Assembly: GCA_948466265.1 (NCBI GenBank)
Contig: CAOJZU010000014.1
Coordinates: forward strand, 1 to 37,109
Source: an uncultured Clostridium sp.
Lineage (GTDB): Bacteria; Bacillota_A; Clostridia; TANB77; CAG-508
Direction: 5' to 3'
DNA: 37,109 nt
Of this stretch, positions 9,753 through 17,762 are shown piece after piece. Numbering within the stretch: position 1 is the stretch's first letter; each line of letters opens with the position of its first letter. The translations under genes and the position numbers were made by a program. The notes under the pieces are model-generated. The model was given only the letters and a program-made list of their open reading frames with translations, was not told the DNA's origin and did not search any database.

Positions 9753-9800
9753 AATAAAGCTATGCAAGTACTATTTTTTTAGTATTTACATAGCTTTATT
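9753..9800 (-). terminator. Terminator downstream of tRNA-Glu
   Basis: AATAAAGCTATG near 9753 and CATAGCTTTATT ending at 9800 form a long stem, with AGTACT/AGTATT extending it inward. On the minus strand it is followed by a T run, which fits termination of the tRNA-Glu transcript. The T run overlaps the -35 region of the next minus-strand promoter. Confidence 0.7.
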
Positions 9801-9804
9801 AAAT

Positions 9805-9879
9805 TGGTGACCCGTACGGGAATCGAACCCATGATTCCACCTTGAGAGGGTGGCGTCTTAGCCGCTTGACCAACGGGCC
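9805..9879 (-). tRNA. tRNA-Glu (anticodon CTC), encoded CCA
   Basis: The minus strand from 9879 reads GGCCCGTTGGTCAAGCGG. The acceptor stem GGCCCGT/ACGGGTC closes with discriminator A and an encoded CCA (9807-9805). The anticodon stem CCACC/GGTGG encloses loop CTCTCAA, giving anticodon CTC (Glu). The T-arm GGGTTCGATTCCC is normal. The anticodon loop has the usual seven bases. Confidence 0.95.
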
Positions 9880-9967
9880 AATAACATATTAATTTTAGCA
9901 TAGAATAGGAGGGAATGTCAACAATATTACAAAACAAATACATTTTTCTAACAATTCTGTGACATTA

Positions 9968-9996
9968 TTGAAAAGTTTGTGAATTTCAAATATAAT
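9968..9996 (+). promoter_or_regulatory. Probable sigma-A promoter for the 10037-12059 operon
   Basis: TTGAAA (9968-9973) and TATAAT (9991-9996) are separated by 17 bases; the first gene starts 40 bases on, behind TATGGAGGT. Confidence 0.75.
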
Positions 9997-10036
9997 AAAA
10001 TTGCAATAAACTAAAGAATATTATGGAGGTAAGTAT

Positions 10037-10577
10037 ATGGAGACATTTGCTGACTATATTTTATCAGAACAGGACTTCATTAAAAAGCTTGAGATAGTAT
10101 ATTATATGAAAAAAAGAGAAAAAATTTTTTTTGATAATTCAGTAATATTAAAAGCCGAAGTAGCAAGATTATTTATAGACACAATGAAAATAGATGTAGA
10201 TAGAAATATGGTACTTACAGCATGTCTTTTATATGCATGTAAGAAAAATATTGTAGCACATGATTTAGATAAGATAAAGAGATATGCGTTAGATCGGTGC
10301 TGAATATTTAGAATCTCTTGGCTTTTCAAAGAAGTTTTGCAAAATATGCTCAGAAGTTAATAGATATCAAGGAGACGAAAATAGAGAAAAAGAAAGTGAT
10401 ATATTAGAACTTGTAGATAACTTCGGAGGACTTGTACTTGATAGACCTGAAAGAAAAGGATTTCCGATTGATGAAGCTCTAAATCTAATTGAAAATAGAA
10501 ATTTAAAAGGGAAACATAATAGATATTTGGAAAAGTTTAAAGAATTTATGTATTTGAAAGAAGGTGTTGCTGCATGA
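10037..10577 (+). CDS. Conserved hypothetical protein, one CGG recoding site
   Basis: Not assigned to a family with confidence. The 179-residue product is helical and soluble, with no membrane segment. Its spacing of short helices with a Cys-rich patch (VLTACLLYACKKN, KKFCKICSEVNRYQGD) and the segment ESDILELVDNFGGLVLDR recalls HD-domain-like proteins, but I see no clear HD pair. GGAGGT precedes the ATG. An in-frame CGG at 10295 must be read as CGGT = Gly87: otherwise the protein stops one codon later, whereas the shifted frame stays open for 93 codons and ends by overlapping the next start (ATGA). The out-of-frame CGG at 10424 is neutral. Confidence 0.7.
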
Positions 10578-10861
10578 GAGAATTACCAGGAGTAAATGAT
10601 TTGCACAAAAGACCAAGTGCAGCAAATGATAGAATAACCTATATTATAAAAGCTGCAAATAAAGCAAAAGAAGAAGTAAATTTGATGGCTATTTTAAGTA
10701 GGGCAAAAACATTAGAAGATGTAACCAGACAAGAAGAAGCAAAAGAAATGATAATAGAAGAAGCAAAAGAAAAAAATTATAATCTTAATGTTAGCTATGT
10801 ATTACATTTAGACAATGAAAAAGATAACATACCAGAACCTGAAGAAGAAGAGGAACGTTAA
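10574..10861 (+). CDS. Small hypothetical protein
   Basis: A 95-residue soluble protein without a recognised domain. It is rich in Ala, Glu and Lys and ends in an acidic tail (PEPEEEEER). Its start overlaps the preceding stop by four bases (ATGA), and its stop is one base before the next gene, so it is translationally linked to both. It confirms the end of the recoded upstream frame, because only that frame reaches this overlap. No in-frame CGG. Confidence 0.65.
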   Translation: MRELPGVNDLHKRPSAANDRITYIIKAANKAKEEVNLMAILSRAKTLEDVTRQEEAKEMIIEEAKEKNYNLNVSYVLHLDNEKDNIPEPEEEEER

Positions 10862-10862
10862 A

Positions 10863-12059
10863 ATGTACGAAATATTTGCAGATTTACATATACACATAGG
10901 AAGAACAAAAAACAACAAGCCAATAAAAATAACAGCAGCAAGAAGTCTTAATTTTGAAAACATTGCAAAAGAATGTGTAGAAAGAAAAGGAATAAATATT
11001 GCAGGGATAATAGATTCTGCATCTCCTTATGTAATAGAAGATATTGAAGAATTCCTAAGAAATGGTGAAGCAAAAGAATTAAAAGACCGGCGGAATAATA
11101 TATAAGGATAAACTATGCATAATACTTGGGAGTGAGATAGAAACATCAGAGATAAATGAACATGGAAAAACAGGTAGCGCCCATAATTTATGCTATTTTC
11201 CATATCTAAAAGACATAAAAGCATTTTCAAAAGAAATGTCACATCATATAAAAAATATGACATTAAGCTCACAAAGAGCAGATATTTCAGCATATGAGTT
11301 AATTGATATAGTAGAAAAATATAATGGAGTACTAATTCCAGCACACTGCTTTACACCACACAAAAGCTTTTATGGAAATTGTACAGATAGATTAGAAAAA
11401 ATATTTAAAGAAAAATATTCTAAAGTCCCAGCTATAGAGCTAGGACTTAGTTCTGATACATATTTAGCAGATCAAATATCAGAGCTAGAGACAAAAGCAT
11501 TTTTAACAAATTCAGATGCACATTCACTTCCTAAAATTGCAAGGGAATATAACAAAATGCAGGTAGAAGATATAAGCTTTAAAGAATTAATGATGGCAAT
11601 AAAAAATGAAAATGGTAGAAAGATTTTAGCAAACTATGGACTAGATCCAAAACTTCGGAAAGTACCATAGAACGTATTGTGAAGTTTGCGATAAAAGAAT
11701 AGAAGGTAAAATGCCAGTTGCAAAATGCGATACTTGTGATAGCAGAAATATTACAATGGGAGTTCTAGATAGAATAGAAATTATAAAAGATAAAAGCGAG
11801 ACTAAAAGTCCTAAAAGTAGACCCACATATGTATATCAAGTTCCGCTTACATTTATTCCTGGTGTTGGTACAAAAGTTATGGCTAAATTATTAGACAATT
11901 TTGAAACAGAAATGAATATCTTACACAAATTATCTTTTGATGACATAGAATCTGTTTGCCGGAGAAAAGATTGCAAGAAATATTATGAATGTAATTAATC
12001 GGAAAAATGGAAATAGATAGTCGGACGGCGGCGGAGTATATGGAAAAATTAAGATGTAA
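10863..12059 (+). CDS. PHP-domain, endonuclease Q-like protein, six CGG recoding sites
   Basis: The reconstructed 396-residue protein matches endonuclease Q / TIGR00375-like proteins, which cleave DNA near deaminated bases in the studied archaeal and Bacillus members. The PHP motif DLHIHIGR starts at residue 7, and NSDAHS lies at about 216-221. A zinc ribbon has Cys 272, 275, 288 and 291. A helix-hairpin-helix region (LTFIPGVGTKVMAKLL) and the family's C-terminal GGGG-x-YGK motif follow. Six in-frame CGGs (11088, 11656, 11960, 12000, 12022, 12026) must be read as Gly 76, 265, 366, 379, 386 and 387. The last two are adjacent quadruplets CGGA CGGC. The zinc ribbon, HhH and C-terminus all depend on recoding. 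This gene has the highest number of sites in the window. Confidence 0.88.
12022..12029 (+). other. Two adjacent four-base glycine words (CGGA CGGC)
   Basis: Within the C-terminal glycine block of the PHP protein the sequence CGGACGGCGGCGGA (14 bases) must encode four glycines before VYGK. The only two-base removal that gives four Gly codons takes the C at 12022 and at 12026. After that, the remaining CGGs (12029, 12032) fall across codon borders and need no shift, exactly as the rule predicts. Confidence 0.8.
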
Positions 12060-12122
12060 AAGATATAGAACTATGCTTAGACTATTTCAATAAATTAGCT
12101 AAAAAATAGTTCTATATCTTTT
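12059..12122 (+). terminator. Terminator after the PHP gene
   Basis: AAAGATATAGAACTA (from 12059) pairs with TAGTTCTATATCTTTT (to 12122) around a loop of about 33 bases, followed by more T residues. The left arm begins at the stop codon. Confidence 0.7.
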
Positions 12123-12177
12123 TTGTATTACATAAAAATTAACAAAAGAAAATTAAAATGCGAAAGAGTGATATGTA

Positions 12178-12832
12178 ATGCAAAACAAAAGAATACAAAA
12201 AGTTTTAGGCAAAGACAAAAAGGGTGCCATTCGTACTCATATAGAGAATAATTTGAAAAACTATATAATTGTTACTGTGATTTTCCTTATTCGGAGTAGT
12301 AGCAGGAGTACTATTTATAAATAATGCAGGTGAAGCTGAGCAAGAGGAAATAAGTACTTACATAACAGAATTTGCAGATAAAACTAAAAGTGATATAAGT
12401 GTAGATTATACAAAACTTTTTATAAATTCTGTAAAAAATAATATATGGCTTGCAATTTGGCTTTGGTTTGCAGGGCTTACAGTAATAGGCATATTTGTTG
12501 TATATGGAGTGGTATGCTTTAGAGGATTTGTTTTAGGATATAGTATATCAAGCATGATTGCAACTTTAGGAGTAAAAAATGGAACAGTATTTATTTTATC
12601 TTCAATGCTCCTGCAAAATATAGTATTTATTCCAATACTGTTTGCACTTGCAATAAGTGGTATAAGACTATACAAATCAATAATGAAAGATAGAAGAAGA
12701 GAAAACATAAAACTTGAGATTTTAAGACATACAATATTCTCTGCGATTTTAGCTATTATGCTTGTTTTAGCATCATTTATAGAAACATATGTATCGTCGA
12801 ATATACTTATGTTAACTTTAAAAAATTTATAA
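12178..12832 (+). CDS. spoIIM: Stage II sporulation protein M (SpoIIM), one CGG recoding site
   Basis: SpoIIM is the membrane scaffold that recruits SpoIIP and SpoIID to the septum for engulfment. The reconstructed protein has 217 residues, the normal length, with several membrane helices: about 33-52, then FINSVKNNIWLAIWLWFAG, RGFVLGYSIS and a C-terminal one. The segments LFINSVKNN, GFVLGY and ILLHG-like FILSSMLLQN are characteristic. ATG 12178 is preceded by GAAAGAGTGA at an acceptable distance. An in-frame CGG at 12292 lies inside the first membrane helix; reading CGGA as Gly39 gives FLIGVVAGVLFINN. Without it the reading stops two codons later. It pairs functionally with the spoIIP gene at 7856. 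Confidence 0.85.
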
Positions 12833-12849
12833 AAAATTACAAAAAAGTA

Positions 12850-12878
12850 TTTACTTTTTTTAGTTAATTTGATATAAC
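12850..12878 (+). promoter_or_regulatory. Probable sigma-A promoter of xerD
   Basis: TTTACT (12850-12855) and TATAAC (12873-12878) are 17 bases apart and sit 41 bases before the xerD start, in the short gap after spoIIM. Confidence 0.6.
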
Positions 12879-12919
12879 ATATATATCTTATGTTAATAAA
12901 TAATGGGGAGAGATGAATA

Positions 12920-13801
12920 ATGCAAAAGCAAATTAAAAACTTCTTAGATTTTATAGAAAATGATAAGAAGGCATCACAAAACACTTTACAATCATATAGA
13001 CGTGATATTATGCAATATAGTGATTATGTAGAAGAAAACAAAATAAATTACTTAAGAGTAAATGAAGATGATATTAGAGAATATTTAAAACATATGAATG
13101 AGATAGGTAAAAAAAGTTCAACTATTTCAAGAAGTTTAGCATCTATTAGATCTTTTTATCAATACCTACTTAGAGTTAAAAAAGTTAAAAGAGATCCAAC
13201 AGAAGGTATACAATCTCCTAAGATAGAAAGAAGAGTTCCATCAGTTTTAACTTCTCAGGAAGTTGAGTTACTATTAGAGCAACCTAAAAATATTGATTTA
13301 AAAGGAATAAGAGATAAAGCAATGCTAGAATTTGCTTATGCTACAGGAATGAAAGTTACAGAAATAATTTCTTTAGATATATCAGATGTTAATTTACCAG
13401 AAGGATATGTAACTTGTAGAGCAAAAGATAAAGCTAGAAACATTCCATTAGGTACATTATCATTAAAAGCGTTAAAAGATTATATTGAAAATTCTAGAAA
13501 TATATTAATCAAAGATGATGGAGTTACAGCTTTATTTGTTAATACAAATGGTCAGAGATTAACAAGACAAGGATTTTGGAAAATAGTAAAATACTATAAA
13601 GATCAAGCGCATATAACAAAAGATATTACACCACATATTTTAAGACATTCATTTGCAACACATCTTTTACAAAATGGTGCAGATTTAAAAGCAATTCAAA
13701 CTATGTTAGGACATTCAGATATTTCATCAACTCAAATATATATGCAATTCCAAGATGCGACAATACAAAATATATATAAGAAGGCGCATCCAAGAGCTTA
13801 A
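12920..13801 (+). CDS. xerD: Tyrosine recombinase XerD-like; Lys in place of first catalytic Arg
   Basis: A site-specific recombinase of 293 residues with the XerC/XerD architecture: an N-terminal SAM-like core-binding domain (1-90) and a catalytic domain. HILRH (His239, Arg242), GHS (His265) and the nucleophile in TQIYM (Tyr274) are present. The segment that normally reads ATG-x-R-x-(S/T)-E reads ATGMKVTEI, so the first catalytic Arg is Lys145. In this position after spoIIM it is the usual Firmicutes xerD that resolves chromosome dimers at dif. The Lys change is unusual and may reduce activity, though it is a conservative change. GGGGAGA precedes the ATG. No CGG occurs in the gene. Confidence 0.88.
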   Translation: MQKQIKNFLDFIENDKKASQNTLQSYRRDIMQYSDYVEENKINYLRVNEDDIREYLKHMNEIGKKSSTISRSLASIRSFYQYLLRVKKVKRDPTEGIQSPKIERRVPSVLTSQEVELLLEQPKNIDLKGIRDKAMLEFAYATGMKVTEIISLDISDVNLPEGYVTCRAKDKARNIPLGTLSLKALKDYIENSRNILIKDDGVTALFVNTNGQRLTRQGFWKIVKYYKDQAHITKDITPHILRHSFATHLLQNGADLKAIQTMLGHSDISSTQIYMQFQDATIQNIYKKAHPRA

Positions 13802-13809
13802 AAAATTTT

Positions 13810-13841
13810 AAGTCCACCTAAATTTCTTTTTAGGTGGACTT
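13810..13841 (+). terminator. Hairpin after xerD
   Basis: AAGTCCACCTA (13810-13820) pairs with TAGGTGGACTT (13831-13841). The loop contains a T run, but the downstream tail is weak (ATCTTATAT), so it may be a partial terminator. Confidence 0.7.
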
Positions 13842-13876
13842 ATCTTATATAGTATGCGCTAGGAAGGAAGAAACAT

Positions 13877-14386
13877 ATGAAAAAAGAAAATATAAAAACA
13901 AATGACAATATAGAAAAATTAGGCAAAGTATTAGAAGAAAAAAAGAAGATACCTAAAAATATAAAAGAAAAAATAAATTCAAAAAGGTTTGAAAATATAG
14001 CATTTGGAGCAGTTATTATCATATATTTCTTTGCTCTGAATTTAGGAATGTCAAATATTCCAACGGAAAACTATCTAGTAGACTTAAAAGTATTTTCAGT
14101 ATTTTTATTAATCATTACAATTTTTCTTTTTGAGAAGGCATACAAAAAAGATATATCAGATTGTTGGCTTCATGGCACAGAGATAATGGCATGTACAATT
14201 TTTACAACATATTTAATACATCTATATTCAAAATTTTATAATACATTTGGAACAATAATATTTTCAGCTTCAGCACTTTGTATAATATATTATGTAATAA
14301 AAATTTTAATTATGAAAAAAGTTATAATAAAAAGTTATAATAAAAGTTTAGTTGATATAGGCGATATAGTAAAAGAAAGGGGATAG
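13877..14386 (+). CDS. Hypothetical membrane protein
   Basis: A 169-residue protein with a basic cytoplasmic N-terminus of about 40 residues (Lys/Glu-rich, possible coiled coil) and four hydrophobic stretches at roughly 48-68, 73-92, 103-118 and 125-145. A basic tail follows. I do not recognise a family. GGAAGGAAG lies before the ATG. Its stop is three bases before purD, so the two are probably cotranscribed. The CGG at 14064 (ACG GAA) is out of frame and without effect. Confidence 0.7.
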   Translation: MKKENIKTNDNIEKLGKVLEEKKKIPKNIKEKINSKRFENIAFGAVIIIYFFALNLGMSNIPTENYLVDLKVFSVFLLIITIFLFEKAYKKDISDCWLHGTEIMACTIFTTYLIHLYSKFYNTFGTIIFSASALCIIYYVIKILIMKKVIIKSYNKSLVDIGDIVKERG

Positions 14387-14389
14387 AAA

Positions 14390-15693
14390 ATGGAAAAATG
14401 TTTATTACTAGGTAATGGTGGAAGAGAAGCAGTAATTGCAGAGTATGTATCAAAAGGGTATGAGCTTTATTCAGTAATGCCATACAAAAATCCAAGCATC
14501 GCAGAATTTGCAGAAAAATCAGGTGGAAAATATTTAATAGGAGATCCATTTGATAAGGAAGTTGTTAAAAAATTTATTAAGGAAGAAGAAATAGAAAATT
14601 GCATTATAAGTAGTGATAATCTTTTACAAGATGGGTTAATAGATTTAGCAAGAGAACTTGGATTAAAAACATTTGGACCAACCTCAAAAGGGTCAAAAAT
14701 AGAGTGGAGTAAGACATATGCACTTGACATTGTAGAAAAACTTGCACCTGAAATGATAATTAAAAACTATAATGTAACAAACGAAGAAGATTTGAAAAGG
14801 ATAATAGATGGATATGACGATGATAGCTTTGTTGTAAAACCAGAAGGGTTAACAGGAGGAAAAGGTGTTAAAGTTGGAGGAATACATTTTAAAGGAAAAA
14901 TAGAAGGGTTCGATTATGCAAAAGAATGCTTAGATAAATCAGGAAATGTAATTATTCAAGACAAAGTAGAAGGAAGAGAATTTACAGTTACTGGTCTAAC
15001 TGATGGCAAAAATTTAGTAATAACTCCTACAACATTTGATTATCCATATAGATTTGACGAAGATAAAGGACCTGGAACAGGTGGAATGGGATGTTTAGGG
15101 TTTGAAGACGGAATGCTACCATTCTTAACTAAAGAAGATATAGAAGTATGTAGCAAATTAATGAAAGAAACCATAGAGTATGTAAATCGTGATTCTTTAG
15201 AATTCAACGGAGTTATATATGGTGGGTTCTTTAAATGTGAAAATCGGAATAAAATTTATAGAGTTCAATGCAAGATTTGGAGATCCCGAAAGCTTAAACA
15301 TACTAAATGCAATTGAAACACCATTTAAAGAATTGTTTGAAAATATACAAAATCAAACATTAAGTGAAGATAACTGCAAATTTAAGAAGATAAATACATT
15401 TACTGTATATATAGTTACACCGAATTATGCAGTATCAAGCTCTAAGGAACCTATAAAATTTACTTTAAAAAGAGACGAGATAGAAAAGCAAGGTGTAAAA
15501 ATATATTTCTCAAGCACAAAACAAACCCAAGGAGAAAATTATGAGAGTGTTGGAAATTCAAGATTATTTGCAGCAGTAACTACAGGAGATACAATGGAAA
15601 CTGCAAAAGAAAAAGTATATAAAGCCCTAGAACGGAAATGTAGATGAGGTATTACATTATAGAAAAGATATTGGAAACATGTATAAACATTAA
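14390..15693 (+). CDS. purD: Phosphoribosylamine--glycine ligase (PurD), two CGG recoding sites
   Basis: PurD joins glycine to phosphoribosylamine in de novo purine synthesis and is an ATP-grasp enzyme. The reconstructed protein has 433 residues. Family signatures are LLLGNGGREA at the N-terminus, VVKPEGLTGGKGVKV, and DKGPGTGGMG. NARFGDPESL follows, and HYRKDIGNMYKH lies at the end. In-frame CGGs at 15245 and 15633 must be read as Gly286 and Gly415. The first restores ENGIKFIEFNARFGDPE, the metal-binding segment of PurD; the second restores the final 20 residues. An out-of-frame CGG at 15208 (AAC GGA), only 37 bases before the first site, is read normally. It is odd that a glycine-using enzyme stands here without other pur genes. 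Confidence 0.92.
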
Positions 15694-15734
15694 TTTGAAA
15701 AATATAATATAAATAAAAGAAAGGGAATAAAAAA

Positions 15735-16887
15735 ATGAGAAAAACAAAAATTTTAGCACTTATTTTATTAACAGTTTTAAGCTTGACATTCTTATTAGGA
15801 AATACTGTTTTTGCTACAAATGCAGAAGATGGTATAATGCCTATAAATGAAGACGAAACTACAAATGATGGACAAAACCCTGCATCAGGCGCGAGAACAG
15901 ATGTAGATATTCATGAAGGAGACCTATATGTAGCTTCAGGAAACAAGGCATATGTTATGGACCAAATGGTTGATGGAAACGTATTTATTTTTGGAAACAA
16001 TGTAACAGTTACTGGAGAAATAAATGGTTCATTATTTGTATGTGGTTCAAATATTGAAATTACAGAAAGTGCATATGTAGCATGTCATCTATTTGCTTTT
16101 GCAAATGAATTAACTATTGATGGGATGGTTTTAGATGCATATGTAGCAGCAAATAATTTAAAACTTGGAGAAAATGCAGGAGTTTATAGACAAATAATTG
16201 CAGCAGCTGGTAAAATGGAACTTGCAGGAAATGTAGGAAGAGATGCATTCCTTTATGGAGAAGATATAGATATTACAGGAGAAAGCTTTACTGTATATGG
16301 GAACTTAAATTATGAAGCAAAAAATGAAATAATAAATGCTGATAAATTAAAAGTTGAAGGTGAAACTAAATTTAATAAATCAAAAGAAGAATCAGATACT
16401 ACAGCTGATGTAGTTTTAGATTATGTACTTGGAGCTGTTCGGAACAGTTGCATTTGACTTGTTATTATACTTATTAATATGTTTAATTGCACCTAAATTT
16501 GTAAAAAAAGCAAAAGAATATGTTTCGCTTCACGGACTACTTGCAGTTGCAATAGGTCTTGCATTTACAATACTAATACCAATTATAGCATTTATATTCC
16601 TATTGACAGGAGTACTAGCAGGAATTGGATTGTTTATGGCACTTGTATATGCCGTAGTTCTTATGGTAAATGCATTTATAGTTGCAGTAGTAGCAAATGA
16701 ATTTATTACTTCAAAATTAAATATAGAAGATAAATTCAAAAAAGGCTTATTATTAGTTCCAGTATCACTTGTGCTTTGGGCATTAAGCAAGATACCATTT
16801 ATAGGTGGAATAATTAGCTTACTTGTATTATTAGCAGGAACTGGAATAGTTTGTATTTATCAATATGATAAAAGAAAAGAAGTATAA
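15735..16887 (+). CDS. Bactofilin-like (polymer-forming) membrane protein, one CGG recoding site
   Basis: The 383-residue product begins with a signal peptide (about 1-27, ending VFATNA). A beta-helix-like region of about 50-215 follows, with repeated turns such as GNVFIFGNNVTVTGEINGS and GSLFVCGSNIEITESA, typical of bactofilin / polymer-forming cytoskeletal repeats. The C-terminal third holds about four membrane helices. This looks like an extracytoplasmic bactofilin-like sensor or scaffold tied to the membrane. The frame breaks at an in-frame CGG at 16440; CGGA as Gly236 gives LGAVGTVAFDLLLYLL and opens the membrane part. Without it the product would end right before the membrane domain, so a shorter soluble secreted form could be made if recoding were incomplete. 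CGG at 16533 is out of frame. Confidence 0.8.
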
Positions 16888-16890
16888 TAC

Positions 16891-16919
16891 TTGAAATTAA
16901 CATAAATATAATATATAAT
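16891..16919 (+). promoter_or_regulatory. Near-consensus promoter of the HTH gene
   Basis: TTGAAA (16891-16896) and TATAAT (16914-16919) are 17 bases apart, 37 bases before the HTH start. The start has a strong AAGGAGG ribosome site. Confidence 0.7.
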
Positions 16920-16955
16920 ATATACCATAAATAAAACCTGAAGGAGGAAAAGTTT

Positions 16956-17360
16956 ATGGTAGAAAGAGAAGTACGGAAAGTAGAGGATCTTTTAGGATAT
17001 ATATACAAAATAAAAGATATAAAACATATTGGCATAAGAAAGATTGAAGCTGAATGCGGAATATCACAAGGCTATATATGCAAATGGAAACAATTCTCAC
17101 CAAGCTTAGATAATGTGCTTAAAGTATTATCAGTACTTGATGCTAAAATGGTGCTTCGCACAGAAGAATTAGAAGAAGAGTGCACTGAAAGTGAAAGTGA
17201 GAATACCGAAGAAGTAGAAACCAGAGATATGGAGCATGGCGAAACAGAGGTATCAGAATTAGACATGTTAATACTTGGCACAGCAGAAAAGGCATTAAAA
17301 AAATGTAATTCTCTTTCAGAGAAGGAAAGACTGTATAAAGTCTTACAGGCGTTCCTTTGA
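16956..17360 (+). CDS. Small HTH-type protein, foreign-looking; in-frame CGG
   Basis: A 134-residue protein with an N-terminal helix-turn-helix-like segment (about 26-60: IRKIEAECGISQGYICKWK followed by PSLDNVLKVLSVLDAKMVL), resembling XRE-type DNA-binding domains. A very acidic linker (75-100) and a C-terminal helix follow. The role is unknown; regulation of a mobile element is possible. AAGGAGG lies eight bases before the ATG. Codon 7 is CGG (16974-16976). If the C were skipped as in the native genes, translation would stop two codons later (GGA AAG TAG). So either CGG is Arg here or the gene is not expressed. It is followed by a strong terminator and then an inverted-repeat region. A recently acquired gene is the simplest reading. 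Confidence 0.65.
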   Translation: MVEREVRKVEDLLGYIYKIKDIKHIGIRKIEAECGISQGYICKWKQFSPSLDNVLKVLSVLDAKMVLRTEELEEECTESESENTEEVETRDMEHGETEVSELDMLILGTAEKALKKCNSLSEKERLYKVLQAFL

Positions 17361-17370
17361 AAAGGAGAAA

Positions 17371-17413
17371 AAGGCTAGAGAAATGGGATATATTCCCTAC
17401 TCTGGTCTTTTTT
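17371..17413 (+). terminator. Terminator after the HTH gene
   Basis: AAGGCTAGAG (17371-17380) pairs with CTCTGGTCTT (17400-17409), and the inner TGGGA/TTCCC can extend the stem. A run of T residues follows. Confidence 0.85.
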
Positions 17414-17476
17414 GTTTAAAAACAGTTCATTAAAATGTAACAATTAAGAGATTTGAGTTTATAGATGTCCTGCAAC

Positions 17477-17620
17477 GGGTAGTTATATATTATTTTTTAC
17501 GTTCCGCTCTCCAAGGCGTTTATACTTCTGCTATGTTAAGTTTTAGATACACACTGTACTTTTTTCATAAAAAAACCTTGGGTAGGTCGTACTCGCTTAA
17601 AAATAATATATAAGCTACCC
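17477..17620. repeat. Inverted-repeat element of about 144 bases in a gene-free stretch
   Basis: The 300-base stretch between the HTH terminator and the next promoter holds no plausible ORF. It contains two 24-base arms, 17477-17500 and 17597-17620. They share GGGTAG at the outer ends and AATAATATATAA inside, and are complementary apart from one bulge and an end mismatch. A further GGGTAG occurs at 17580. The interior is richer in G+C than its surroundings. It could be a MITE-like remnant, a structured RNA or a protein-binding site. It has no recognised family. Confidence 0.55.
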
Positions 17621-17689
17621 TGCGCGGACTTTAATTTTCATTATCTCTCTGACTTGTTACATTTAATTATGAATATATCGTGAAATTAC

Positions 17690-17718
17690 TTGATATTTTT
17701 TTTCTTTTTTTATATAAT
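17690..17718 (+). promoter_or_regulatory. Promoter of the surface-polysaccharide locus
   Basis: TTGATA (17690-17695) and TATAAT (17713-17718) are 17 bases apart, 44 bases before manC. No terminator or further clear promoter is visible until 33.95 kb, so it may drive a very long operon of 13 genes. Confidence 0.75.
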
Positions 17719-17762
17719 GGCAATAGCATTTTATTATTTGAAGAAAAAACGGAGGAATATAT

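Noticed and set aside
9811..9876. CGG triplets in tRNA-Glu and in ribosome sites (near 1037, 3233, 17750) as recoding sites
   Set aside because: They lie outside coding sequence.
11088..11093. Two recoding events at the CGG CGG pair in the PHP gene
   Set aside because: Only one skipped base fits the downstream frame. After skipping the first C the codons are GGC GGA and the second CGG is out of frame, in line with the rule.
12406..12984. Long minus-strand ORF over spoIIM and the xerD start
   Set aside because: It is antisense to well-supported genes, with a composition rich in Ile, Phe, Ser and Lys as expected from reading AT-rich coding DNA backwards, and no ribosome site.
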